This document shows positions 23,358 to 34,985 of a stretch of DNA of 64,000 nt, in pieces. The first letter of the stretch is position 1; each line of letters starts with the position of its first letter. The DNA comes from Chloranthus sessilifolius (taxonomy: Eukaryota; Streptophyta; Magnoliopsida; Chloranthales; Chloranthaceae), in assembly GCA_021018995.1 (NCBI GenBank), contig CM037588.1, positions 94,338,765-94,402,764 of the forward strand. Direction: 5' to 3'. The notes under the pieces were generated by a model. The model worked only from the letters and a program-made list of their open reading frames with translations, had not been told where the DNA came from and did no database searches. The position numbers were made by a program, and so were the translations under genes.

Positions 23358-24762
23358 TGATACGACTTTTATTATACTTAGCCATAGCCTATTGCAAGCG
23401 CACAACAGAAATTGTAGCAATAGTATAGGATCTTTCCCACAGGGAGAGTCAATCTCTATTTTCCTTCTTGTGAAAACTTTTATTTGTCTTTAGAGGTTGA
23501 GAAATATGAATAAAAGAATGGTTGTTAAACTAATATGCGAGAAAAGTAAATCTAAATTCTCCTTCTAAATTATGGTCATCAATCACAATCCTTCAGTTCT
23601 CGAATGCTTATAAAAGTAAAATACTATTATACTGTATCTCAGTCCTCTAAAATTTAGGCATCAATCAAAAATTAGATTTCCTCAACACAGATTTATACTA
23701 ATCAGCAATCTTTCGAAAATTTGGGCGTCAATCAAACTCATGAAAACTAAAGATGGAAAATAAAAATCGTTATGCTAATTTGCAAATTCAAGACTTTAGT
23801 CAATTAAAATCAAGAACTCTTAAGATGTTTACAAAATAGTAAATGAATCCAGTAAATCTAAACTAGAAAGCAAAGTATAATCATTCAAAGGGTTGATCTT
23901 TTAGACTCTTTGGTCTTGGTTGTCAGGCAAGACTTTCAAAAATTTATGGATGATTTTACTTGATAAAAACTAATCTAAGGTGATCTTCCAGAATTTCAAC
24001 CTCAATTGTCAATTATTGCTGAGAATTCCATGGATAAGTTTTTCTCTATGTCGAGTCCTCTTATTTATAGATCATAAGGGATTGGGTTACATTATTCAAT
24101 TCTAATCAATGTAAACTACTAAGAATAAAAGTTCCCTAATAAAACTAAACTTCTAATCTTAATCTTCCTTGCTTTGGATGGCAGATGCGCGCACGACTTT
24201 TCTCCTTATTTTAAGTAGCATAGATTTTTAGAAATCTTTTGCCAATCTTCTTAGATCCGTGGGTTGTCAAACTTCTAATTTAAGAGATCTTCAAATTCAG
24301 TGCTTGGCGGTGTAGTTCTCACATGATCAGCAGTAATAGCAGGAGCTTTAATTTTGATACAATCGTAATTACAATTACATCTCTTTCTGTACAATTTCTC
24401 CTTCTTTTATTCTAAGGCACGATCATATCTCCACTTTGTGTCCTCCAGTCTTTAAGCATTTTTTTAAGAATCGTGAATATGATATCTTCTTTCTTTCTTC
24501 TATTTCGTTCGTTCAAGATTCACAATTGGACGTAAACTCTCTCTTCCTTTAGCCTTCAGGCTGGTTCTTACTACGATTGGTCGTATCTATGTATGATCGT
24601 GATTCTTATTGCATTTTGAGTTTATTTTGGCAAAGATTAATACTTTTGCTCTATTATGCTATCTGTTCTTAATATCTACACATCATCATATTATTTGTAG
24701 CAAACTAGGGTCAAGCATTACTATGCTAAGGGTGATAAAATGGTAAATAACGTGACTGATCA
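23358..24762 (-). repeat. Element D 3' LTR
   Basis: Matches 45195-46609 along its length, for example 'attgcaagcgcacaacagaa', 'gggttgatcttt.agactctt' and 'ggtgataaaatggtaaat.acgtgactgatca'. On the minus strand it runs TGATCAGTCACG...CGTATCA. A TATAAATAAG box lies at about 24062-24071. Confidence 0.9.
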
Positions 24763-26633
24763 CACCCCAAACTTACGCTTTGCTAGTCCCTAGCGAACAA
24801 AGAAAAGTAAACTGACCTAAAACTACAAATTTAAATGCCACTTTCGTAGGGAACATGATTCCATTTAGCAGATGCAACAAGCATTTAAACTCCTAGGTGA
24901 TCCCTAGTGGAGGAGTTATAGTCTCCTAAAGGTCTTCAGTGAAGTTACCTACAAACTTCAAATATTTTTAGCTTTTTCAAAAATATTTCCAAAACTAAAG
25001 GAAACAAAAAGATTTCTAAACTAATTTTGTACACTATTTAGTTAATCATCACATGGTTATTGTAACTTTCAAAAGATAGGATTTTATCAGCCCTTGTTCT
25101 CCATCCTAGTAGTTATCCTTGATCGACACTCAACAATTTCAATTAATATTAGGCTTGGAGTGTGTGGGTATCAGTGAATAGTTTATTCATCATAGGTTTC
25201 TCTAAACTGTAGATTTAGAAAACATTTTCATCCAAACTCTCACTGTTGGCATACTCTAAAAAAGATATCAAAATTTTTGGGTTCTCATAATATGATGTAT
25301 ATAATGAATAATTCAAATGATAATTGACAAAAGAATGAATCTCATGAAGAAAGATAATCAATTCTATTTATATGTTTTCTTGTCTATCCATAGTATCTAT
25401 TATACATATCTCTACTAGGCTCATATTTTTATAAATCATGAATCAGAAAGGTCTTTATTCAGCTTGTAATGGGCCTTTGGGTTACAAGGTTTCTAAAGAA
25501 AGGTAGAAATTGTTCAAAAGTTCTAAGAATTCAGCCCATCTCTCTCCTATCTTCTTCTCTTCTTTCCTTTTCTGCTTCAATAAGTATCGAAAAAGCTGGA
25601 TAACTTCTTTCCATGTACTTTTTTCAGTAAAGCTCTTTTTTCTTTTTGTTTGGAAGCTCTTTGCTTCTCTTTTTCTTGAATCGTATTTATGATTTTTCTT
25701 CCTTTTCTCCTATATTATTTTCTTCAAAAAGTCTATTTCTTTCTCAGACATACCCTTTTTTGGAATATCCCTTATCGGTTATTACATACTCCTTCCCTTT
25801 TGTTCTAAATTCTCAGAAAATTACGGGTACAAGATTGAAAGTTTTGGGTAGTACATGTGGTTAAGGGTTTATAAATTTTTGGTACAAAGAAATTTGGTTT
25901 AGGCTTCTAATAGGGGTTCAAGGGATATATATATCGTTGTGATTTTTTTGCTTTTTTGGCTCAAATGAATCAAAATATGGCCTTTAATCATTTTCACGAT
26001 TTACTGACAGGAATTCCATGTTGTTTTGATGCATAGAATGGACAGTTCTAGAAAAACAAGTCATCATATTCATAGAATATTTTATTCGAATTACAGTAAT
26101 ATGAGATTTCATACAATCAAGAAGTTCAAGAAAATTTTGAGTTTGAATAGGTAGCAGTCTCTCTAAAAAAGAAAGGAATTCAGTCCCAAAAGCTCACTGA
26201 TTATATGATTTCGAAACTATAATCTAAATATTACAGTTTAAATCAAAGTATAGTTTCGAACATTCAATTCTGATACAGTGCACAAGAGGGCTAAACATGA
26301 ATCGTAACTGCTCTATTTTTTATGGTTGAACTCCTACTATGATGGGTCGTAAGGTTTATGGAATCGTAACTTTTCTATGGCAACTCACATGTGATGGTTA
26401 ATAGAACAACATTTAAAACAAAACTAACCTAAAAATCTAACTAAAAAGAAACTCTAAAAACAAAATTAAAATTTTTTTTTATGTAAAAAGCAAAAGTAAT
26501 ATACAAAAAGTGTGTGTACCGCCCCCAACTTAAATAGGACAATGTCCTCATTATTCACAAAACAGGGGATACTTAAAAAAGTTTCGTAATAATTACAGCA
26601 TACCTGGTGAGGTTCATGATGTTCTCGCTTATG
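24763..26633 (-). other. Element D 3' untranslated region
   Basis: AT-rich, no supportable gene. The polypurine tract is at its left end next to the 3' LTR, and the ORF2 stop is at its right end (26634). Confidence 0.65.
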
Positions 26634-29109
26634 TTACTCAGTTGGTGATGAGGGGTATGGTACAAGTGCCAATGATGGAGGTGTTAGTAAAGCTAGAAGT
26701 GAGATGGGGCTACTCGAAAATTCAGCCTCTGAGTCGAACACCACATCGGTAGAAGTTGTATAAGATTATTCTTCTAGAACGGGTTCCTCATATAGCTCAG
26801 GCCCAACCTCCTTGTAGAGAGCATCAATACTCTCTTTCTCTGCTATCAACGCGTTATACTTTTCATTCAAAGTCTGCTACTTCTCTTCAACCTTTTCTTT
26901 TTCTTTCAAATCATCCTTAAGTTTACAAATCACTGCAAACTTCTCTTTAGCTTTAAACCTTAGCTTTTTTGCTTCTGCGTTCAATTTGTCCGGTGTGATG
27001 AAGCTATTGTTAGTAATGGATTATATATGTTTCTTCTGGTTATCACAGATCTAAATTAAATAGTCTTTGTCCTCTTCAAGCTTTAATAATTATCCTTCTG
27101 CCATTGTGAGCTGATGAGTCTTCTCATCTAGTTGGACATTGAGTGTATGTTAGTACTCAAGATGGGCAAGTTCCCTCTCATTAGGGTCTGCAGCTAAAGA
27201 TTTGACCCTTTATGTCAGGTGTGTTGTTACTTCTTCATTCTTTTTCTTCTCTAGCTGCCAAGTCTACTTTTCTTCCTCCGTTACTATGTTCTGTTCTTGT
27301 ATTTGTGCAATTTGATGATGGAGGTGAGCAGTTTGCCTTTTGTACTTCATTTATTGTTTCGGCTCTCCACTAGGCTTGACGATCTCTTCTGCCTAGTGCT
27401 TAAGATTTTTCACCAATTCTCGACATTCTTGTGCAGTTGGTAGTGAATCAAGGACTCTAGTTTTCATCCTATGAATCTCTTCCATTAACCTTCGTACCAA
27501 ACCTGGCAACGGTAGTAAATTCGGCGCATTTTTATTCTACCACTATTCTAATTCTCACAATCTCCTTTCCCAGTCAGGCTGCTCTCCTGAAGAAGTCGGA
27601 ACTGATGTGGTAATAATGGGAGGAGATATTTCTTCATTTACCAATTCTTGAAACCCACTCATGGAGTTTCAAAACTTGGTCTTGCTTTGGCTGTCTGAAT
27701 AATAGAAGTTTGCTCTGTAGTTGATGTGACTATGGGTGGTGGAGTAGTAGACTCAGAGGGAATGATAACCAAGCTTGAAGTAGCCACTTCAGGGTTATGT
27801 TGTTCACCCATTAGTGGTCGGATTTCCTCTGCTTCAGATTTAATTAGGCCTGCAAGTTCTGCTTCAGATATAACTGGCATTGTGTCTACCACATGTAAAG
27901 ATGACATGGCAGGCCTTGTTGGTGATTCCAGGGTTATGTCATAGAGATTGTGGTGCTCTTGTGGAGGCTCTAACATAATCATCAATTCTGGCTCAGCCGG
28001 TCTCTCAAGCATTGGGGAGTTATGCTCCAGTCTCTCTTGGAGTGTAGTAGAAGTACTCACTCCCTCCGTCCTCAATAGGAGCGGTGAATTCTGTTATTGT
28101 TTCAACACCAGGCTCTTCCTGGATTTTAGTATTTGCCTCTCGGGCCTGTGTGGTCTCTGGCATAGAAGATACACCCTTTGACGAGATAGAATTAGGTATC
28201 TTCTTTTTATTTTCAGAGTTCAAGTTTCTCCTATAGGCCGTCAATGTTAGGCCCTCCTTTGATCTATCCAAAGCTTTTTCCTTGGGTTCAAATTTGTATC
28301 CCACATTCATCAGTAAATTGATAATTAGGCCTCTGAAAGGAAGGCTCAACTTATTCTTCTCATATTTATCTTTGTTCAAATTTTCCCTCACAATGTCGAT
28401 TACCTCTAAGAGGTAGGAGGGTACATCAAACCAAAAGTGGTTAGCCATCAGATATAAGGCTTTCACAAAGAGGGCTCTTCTCTGGGTTCCATGCCCGGTG
28501 GGATGGATAGTCTTATGAATCAAGATATCCAGGAAATAAAGTGATAAACTTCGAGCTTCTAGATCCCTCCATAAGAAATATGACCTATCACTTGGGGGTT
28601 CTCCTAGCAGTTTTGTGGTCATTTGGACAAAATCCGGAAGGGTATGGGGAGGGATTCTTAACATATTGGCTTCCAGATTGCCAAGGGACAATTCTGGTCT
28701 CTCTAGTGATGCACTCAGAACACTAGCATCATTTCCTCTGTTAATTGAATTGAAAATCCATCAACAACCATGGAGAGAATTGGAGATGGACCCTGGCTGT
28801 TATTGATCATTCTTTTGTAAAACAGCTTCACCAGTCTAGGGTGGATTGGCGTCGTTCTAGGCTCTAGGAAATAATTAAGCCCTGCATCTTTGAAGTACTT
28901 AAGGGCAGCTTTACTGAAGTCCAACTTCTCCCAAAAAGCGATATCCACTGCAACTTCGGCTCACACAAAATGATGGTTCATTGAGATTGGGGGCCGATCC
29001 AATGTTCTTTCGGTGGATGAGGACTTTTTGCCTTTATCTATTTGTTTGCCCTTTTTAGGAGCAGATACAGTTTCCATTTCAATCTCCTTTCCTCCTTTGG
29101 GTAGCTCTC
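26634..29109 (-). pseudogene. Element D ORF2, 3' part (transposon-domain and coiled-coil protein)
   Basis: Continuation of ORF2 from 42826-42653 after removing element B and one CTCTC copy; the frame joins exactly. The first block has YFLEPRTTPIHPRLVKLFYK and 'IQLTEEMMLVF' (28948-28715), resembling 'putative plant transposon protein' domains; then 223 open codons (28691-28020) with LSLPFRGLIINLLMNVGYKF; then a Ser/Thr/Glu-rich linker (28075-27659); then Lys/Glu coiled-coil sequence (about 27550-26780) and an acidic tail ending in TAA at 26634-26636. Breaks are a TGA near 28960 and frameshifts near 28720 and 28050. The function is unknown; a role in trans mobilisation is only a guess. Confidence 0.6.
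29105..29109. repeat. Target-site duplication of element B, left copy
   Basis: CTCTC immediately before TGTGCAAC. The matching CTCTC is at 42653-42657 after ...GTGTCTACA. The pair shows that 29110 and 42652 are the true ends of one insertion. Confidence 0.85.
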
Positions 29110-29290
29110 TGTGCAACTGTGGGAATCGAGACGATCCCGTCGCGACGATGCGCTCTCAAACGAAAAAATATAGAGTCACCACTCGGAGCTTTCGGTGTCC
29201 CGGGATACCTAGTTCATTTTTATGAGCACCGAAGTGCTAAAAATATGACTCTGAATCCGGTCCACACTAAAGGCTCTTAGGTAGGGGCTT
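29110..29290 (-). repeat. Element B 3' LTR remnant
   Basis: Nearly identical to 41063-41247, the U5 end of the 5' LTR (shared: 'aaaaaatatagagtc', 'ctttcggtgtcccgggatac', 'gagcaccgaagtgctaaaaa'). Identity stops abruptly after 'aggggcttcg'. The other 1.4 kb of LTR, including U3 and its TG start, is missing. Confidence 0.9.
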
Positions 29291-31160
29291 CGCAGGTGCC
29301 CCTGTTGAAAGCAGGGTTCGATATCTTTGGGCGAACCCATCGATCCCAAAGTTTATTTAGCATGACCACCTGAGCGAAGTGAATAGATGTCACAACGCTT
29401 TTTGAGTGAGCATGCCATTTTTTCGAAAGCATGCCTCAACTCAGCATGACCTAGAGTATCCAGTTTTGACCTCCTTGAATAGATCCAACCAAACATTGGG
29501 CACCTCCTAAAAGGAGGCATCCAATCCTGGTCTTTGTTGACAATGATCATAATTATCAATTAACTATGCATAATCATGCACCCATCGAGGGCAATAAGCA
29601 ATAACAAAGGCGATGGAAGCCCCGACCCGGACCTGCCCGGGTACAATTTACGGGGACAAACGACCATCATACGGATACCCAGACGCATGGCGTACACTTT
29701 ATAGGGATACCGCTGCCCATACAGGTTTTAAGCCTATAGAAAATAAAAGGGAAATGAACCCTTCTGAATGCATTGTTGGACATAGTTCGATTGACACATA
29801 ATCTCATTCTCAACAGGTTGGTCTCAACCAACGATTGACCTTTTCCAACGGAGAATTTGAAGCTTAAGACACTTAAGTTCGCATGAACCCAAAGACAGCG
29901 CTTGGCTCAAAAAATTTAGCAGTGGAGTTGACTCAATCGAAACATTGACTGTTTGACCGGGACTGACACCGTTGCTCTTTCCTTGAAGAAGGATCCAGAA
30001 TCCAAGGCGTGCCTTAGACTTAGGACATTAATTTTGCACAACTGCATTGTCGATAAAATATTGACATTTTACCGCATCGAAAATATGCGAGTGCGTAGCT
30101 ATGCGTAGCATGAAAACATAGATTTCTTTTTCTTTTCGAAATGATTTTTATCATCATTTTTTTATTTATTTTTAGACCTGACGTCGGTGGTGAGATGCTT
30201 TATCTGATTTGTCCATCGCTAAGAAGTTGCCCGCTTCGAGGCTTTGGACCGTGTGATGTTCCTGCACATTCTTGAGAAAGCGTCAGTCCCTTTTGTTTAT
30301 ATATAAAAATACATCCTAAACAATAGAAGAAAAAGTAGATTTCTACCTACACTTTTTCATTTTCAATATATATATATATATATTTTTGGGATTTTTGTTT
30401 TTTGAGATTTTTTATTATTTTTCTTCAATTTTGAGATTGAAATATGATGCTGGAAATATGTACATGAAAATGAGTAGAAATATATACACATTTTTTGGTG
30501 TTTGGATTTTTCTTGATTTTTTTTTTTTTTTTTGGCTTTTCTTCTTTGTTTTGTTTTGTTTTTGATGCCTTGATAGTGAGATGGAGTAACGGGTCCCATT
30601 TTGAGCATAGTCGAATTCTTTCATGCAGTCGGACCTGAGTGAGTTTCTGGATTTTACCAAGGCCGCAACGTTGATCCCTTTGGATTGAGTTAAACCTTTC
30701 TCCTTGCCTCGGGTCATACATTTGACGGTGCGGGTTTCACAAAGACAATTCCGGTCGGGACCCGATTCGAACTAGCATGAGCGGCCCAGTCGGACAAGAG
30801 GGTACAGGAAGAGTAACAAAATGGTTCCTCAAACATCAATCTTTTCAATCAGTCCAAACCTTTCTTTTTCAATTTTTTTCTTCTCTTTTTTTTTAACTCC
30901 CTTTTTTTACCTGTGGCGCCCTTTCGGGTTTTCACCACGTCCATGGGTTTAGCTCTCTTACCCCAAGCGCCCTTTCGGGTTTTCACCTGGTCCGCACGCC
31001 CGCTGTTTTTACCCATAATGCCCTTTCGAGTTTTTACCACGTCCATCATGCTTTGAGCTTTTATTTTATTTTTTATTCTTTTTTTTTTTTTTTTTCAAGA
31101 GCCACAATCAAAGCATGATCTCTCTCTTTCTGCTTCGGGTAAGCCTGATTCTATGATGAT
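29291..31160 (-). other. Element B 3' region
   Basis: No convincing gene. It holds a remnant of the integrase end (SGLPEAERER after a TGA near 31160), a poly-T run (31080-31096), the GTGAAAACCCGAAAGGGCG minisatellite, an AT run at about 30366-30382 and poly-T tracts at 30517-30533. The part from 29291 to about 30360 has no match elsewhere in the window. Confidence 0.6.
30912..31046 (-). repeat. Minisatellite GTGAAAACCCGAAAGGGCG, three units
   Basis: On the minus strand, three units of about 50 bp share GGT(G/A)AAAACCCGAAAGGGCG-type cores at about 30919-30942, 30966-30990 and 31018-31042. Translated it gives VKTRKG repeats, but nothing suggests it is coding. I recall similar repeats from the 3' ends of plant Tat/Ogre elements. 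Confidence 0.8.
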
Positions 31161-31919
31161 TCAGAGCAAGGGTACTTCAACCTCTACCGGGAGGACGGCC
31201 TCGGTTCCATACACAAGGGAGAATGGTGTTGCCCCTATAGCGATACGGATCGACGTTCGGTAGGCCCACAGGGCAAATGGCAGCATTTTGCTCCAATCTT
31301 GATAAGTGATGACCATTTTCTCAAGGATACAGATGACTGTCTTGTTCGCGGCTTCCATGGCTCCATTAGTTTGAGGCCGATAAGGGGATGAGCGATGGTG
31401 CTTGACCTTGTATTGCTCGCAGAAGTCTCGAATGCGCTTATTCACAAAGTTTGTGCCGTTGTCCGTGATGATATCTTTGGGTACTCCAAATCGGCACACA
31501 ATATTGTTCTTGAGAAACTTCTCAACATGACTGGCCGTGATGTTGGCATATGACACCGCTTCTACCCACTTGGTGAAGTATTCAATGGTGACGAGGATGA
31601 ATCGATGTCCATTTGATACTTTCGGATTAACCATTCTGACAACGTCAAGGCCCCAGGTAGCAAATGGCCAAGGAGTGGTCATGTAGTGAAGATCAATGGC
31701 AGGAGCGTGTATCAGACTGGAGTGTTCTTGACACTTGTAGCATTTTTGAACATGTTTGCAATAATTTGATTCCATGGTGGTCCAAAAGTATCCCTGTCGT
31801 AGGATTTTCTTAGCGAGCATGTGACCGCTGACGTGGGCTCTGCATACTCCCTCATGGATTTCTTTCATATTGATCGCTTCACTTTCAGTGAGGCACCTGA
31901 GTAAGATGTTATTGTATGA
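31161..31919 (-). pseudogene. Element B integrase
   Basis: Best-preserved ORF in the window (31868-31161, 235 codons). The HHCC zinc domain has HEGVCRAHVSGH and CKHVQKCYKCQ (about 31860-31730). The catalytic core has its first Asp in TWGLDVVRM (about 31650), second Asp in DIITDNGTNF (about 31470) and Glu in TNGAMEAANKT (about 31355). ALWAYRTSIRIAIGATPFSL follows. The reading frame ends at TGA after VEVPLL, where related elements continue with Arg; the rest of the C-terminal domain has been replaced by simple sequence. Confidence 0.9.
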
Positions 31920-33100
31920 TCACTTGTAGAGGCATTCTCCGCAAATGACGTAACCTGCCGCTAAACATTGAATGGTTCGTCGATCTGTCTTGGATGTACC
32001 CTCTTGGAAAGTTAGGGTCTCGAGGAAATTCTTGATATCTGAGAACCAAGGTGGCTCATCATCAGGCCTTGTAGTTTCCTCAATCTGGAGGCAGAAGGCC
32101 AGCTCATTCCTCTGCTCGATCACGATCGGCTTCATCTCAACATCATAGGGGATTTCAATCATTGACGCCAAAGTTGCTAATGCATTGGCAAAGCAATTCC
32201 TTATCCGAGGGACGTATGAGAAAGTCACATCTTGGAAGCAAGCTATTAGATCCTCGAGGTGTTCATGATAGGGGATCAGTTTCTCATCTTTCATCTTCCA
32301 GTCACCATTCATCTGGCATATGATTAACTATGAATTGCCAAATACTCGAAGGTGAGTTACATTCAGATCGAGAGCCTCCTGCAAACCAGCGGCGCAAGCT
32401 TCGTACTCAGCCATGTTGTTAGTGCAAGGGAAGTTGAGCTTGATGGAGATTGGTACATGGGATCCTTTTGCTGAAATTAGGATGGCGCAAACTCCTTAGC
32501 CCTCGACATTTGCTGCCCCATCGAAGTGCATTACCCATGATTCTTCTGCTTCTTCAGCATCGTCTTCTGTCATGAACAGGATGTCCTCATCGGGGAACTC
32601 AGTTCTCAAAGGCTCATAATTAGGTAAAGGATTATTGGCAAGATGATCAGCAAGCGCCTGCCCCTTGATCGATTTCTGAGTGACGTACATGATGTCGAAT
32701 TCTGATAATAAAAGCTGCCATCGTGCGGTTCGTCCAGTGAGAGCTGGCTTTTCAAATAGGTATTTTAATGGGTCCATTCGGGCCAAGAGCAGAACCGCCT
32801 GAGATAGAAAATAGTGGTGAAGCCTTTGAGTAGCCCATACAAGAGCTAGGCATGCTTTCTCCAAATGAGAGTAGCGCGTCCGTAATCAGTAAACTTTTTG
32901 CTCATATAGTAAATGGCCTACTCTCTTCTTCCTGTTTCATCGTGTTGCCCCAGGACACATCCCATCAAAACTTTAGTCGTGGAGAGATACATCAAGAGTG
33001 GTCTCCCTGGCTCAGGTGGTACCAAAACAGGTGGATTAAGGAGGTAGCTTTTGATTTTTTCGAACGCTGCCTGACAATCGTCATTCCATTCAACAGGCAA
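31920..33100 (-). pseudogene. Element B native and archaeal-type RNase H
   Basis: Native RNase H/connection: EWNDDCQAAFEKIKSYLLNP (about 33090) to TARWQLLLSEFD (about 32715). Archaeal-type RNase H follows: first Asp in VMHFDGAANVEG (about 32520), Glu in TNNMAEYEA (about 32420). The third position reads VFGNS where Asp is expected, and the last reads CFANALATLAS where FADALATLAS is seen in element C. Both changes are GAT to AAT, so two of four catalytic acids are lost. Stops occur near 32918, 32498 and 32330. Confidence 0.85.
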
Positions 33101-33900
33101 ATTCTTCCTTAGTAACTTGAAGATCAGCGTGCAAATTGGAGCTAGCTATGCAATGAACCGACTGATATACTGTATTCTACCCAAAAATCCTCTAACCTCT
33201 TTCTCGGTAGACGGCGATGGCATTTCAGTGATGGCTTTGACTTTGATTGGGTCGATCTCGATCCCCCTCCTACTGACGATGAATCCTAATAGTTTTCTTG
33301 ATATAGCACCAAATGCGCACTTCTATGGATTCATACATAGTCGATACTTCCTCAGCCTTTCAAACAGCTTCTGAAGGTTTACCAGATGGTCGCTTCGCTT
33401 CGGTGATTTAGCTATCATGTCATCGACATACACTTCAATCTCTCGGTGCATCATGTCATGAAATAGTATAGTCATAGCTCTCTGGTACGTTGCACCGCCA
33501 TTCTTCAGCCCGAATGGCATGACTCGATAGCAAAAGGTTCCCCAGGGGGTAATGAACGCTGTCTTCTCGTGATCAACCTCTGCCATTTTGATCTGATTGT
33601 ATCCTAAGAATCCATCCATAAATGAAAGCATCCCGTGCTTAGCCGTGTTATCAACCAAGATGTCGATGTGTCGTAATGGGAAATCTTCCTTTGGGCTCAC
33701 TTTGTTCAAATTGCAAATATCGATACACATGCGGACCTTTCCATCCTTCTTTGGTACGGGCACGATATTGGCTAGCCACTACAGGTATTTGGATACCATG
33801 AGAAACCCCGTGTCATACTACTTGATGACCTCGCCTTTGACTTTTAGCATCCATTCGGGTCAGAGACGTCTCAGCTTTTACTTGACTGGCTTCATATTAG
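33101..33900 (-). pseudogene. Element B reverse transcriptase
   Basis: RT blocks in order are VPKKDGKVRMCIDICNLNKV (33760-33700), MLSFMDGFLGYNQIKMAE (about 33635-33580), FCYRVMPFGLKNGGATYQ (about 33540-33485), and the catalytic YVDDM at 33417-33430. The core is open for 146 codons (33763-33323). Before it, stops TAA (33878-33880, after KPVK) and TGA (33860-33862) match stops in element C, and the first also matches A. After it, a TAG replaces a Gln kept in C (LNPQKCAFG). Confidence 0.9.
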
Positions 33901-34982
33901 GGTAGAGAGGCAACTCTTGCTCGACCAAATCAGTATCCAGACTAGGCATGTCCTCGTACGACGAGACAAAAACATCTTGGTATGACCGAAGGAAGTCGAT
34001 CATGCTTTTTCTTTCCTTAGGAGATAGTGACGTTCCAATTTTGGTTATCCTGGGAACCTCCTCAGTTCCTAGATTGACGTCTTCGGTCTCTTTGACAATG
34101 GGGGTAGGGCCATGCTCAAAGTCGGCAAATCGGTGAAGGAGCTCATCGGGGAGCTCCTCGAAGGGGACATCTTCGTCCAGACTCGTGATCCCTACCTCTT
34201 CTTGTATTTCTATAGGGAAGGGGTCAATTTCACGTGGGACGGGCATTTTGATTAAGGCATCCTTTTGTGGGACATTTTCTGGAATTTTAAATGACAATAT
34301 TTTTAGACTTTGGATTTTTGTAATGCTTTTGGGATTTTGTGTTTTTTTCGTGTTTTTGGGATTTTGTATTTTTTTCCATGTTTTTGAAATTTTTATTTTC
34401 TTCGGAGACGGATCCTTGGAAAGGCGGGCTGCTATATACACAAGGTATCGTTTGCCAAGGGCTTCTCTTACTTTTTATAGGTTATTTTTTTTTTCTGGGA
34501 AACGGGTGCCAAATGTTAGGCCACTCCTCGCTTCCAGGGTTTGGGGCAAGACGCCCGATTCTGCACTGAGGGGTCGCTTCTTTATTGGGATGGAGGTCTT
34601 GTTGATATGGCTCATTGGAGTCAGCCTCCATCATATTGATTCCCATTTCGTCTAAGATCATGTCCTCAAACGATAACTCAGTTTTGTGGTGATTCACCCC
34701 AGAGGGGGTTTGTTCAGGTACCGACCGTCGTTCCTCGAAAAGGGACAATGCGGCCAAATCTATCTCCAAGCTGCGAAGGGAGATCTGGGGATTGGTGGGA
34801 TCGACTGGGGCTATGGGTTTGTGTGGGGTCAAATGGGTTGCCCCATTTGGATCGATCTTTACGACCCCTGCACTGATAAAAGAATCCCTGATGTGCGGCC
34901 TAGGGCGAGGTTTCTCTTCTATGTTGATTCCTCGAGCTCTTGCAGCCGTGACGACCTTAGCTTTCTCTTTGGCCTCTCGGAC
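33878..34982 (-). pseudogene. Element B linker between G-patch and RT
   Basis: Acidic linker of the polyprotein. It contains VDLAALSLFEE-type sequence (about 34755-34730), a Lys/Asn-rich tract (KTWKKIQNPKNTKKTQNPKS, about 34395-34335), EVGITSLDEDVPFEELPDEL, and SLSPKERKSMIDFLRSYQD leading into RT. No enzyme domain is recognised. The same segments occur in element C at 60475-61300. Confidence 0.65.
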
Positions 34983-34985
34983 CTC

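Noticed and set aside
30363-30721. Overlapping Lys-rich open frames
   Set aside because: Translations of T-rich simple sequence in the 3' region of element B.
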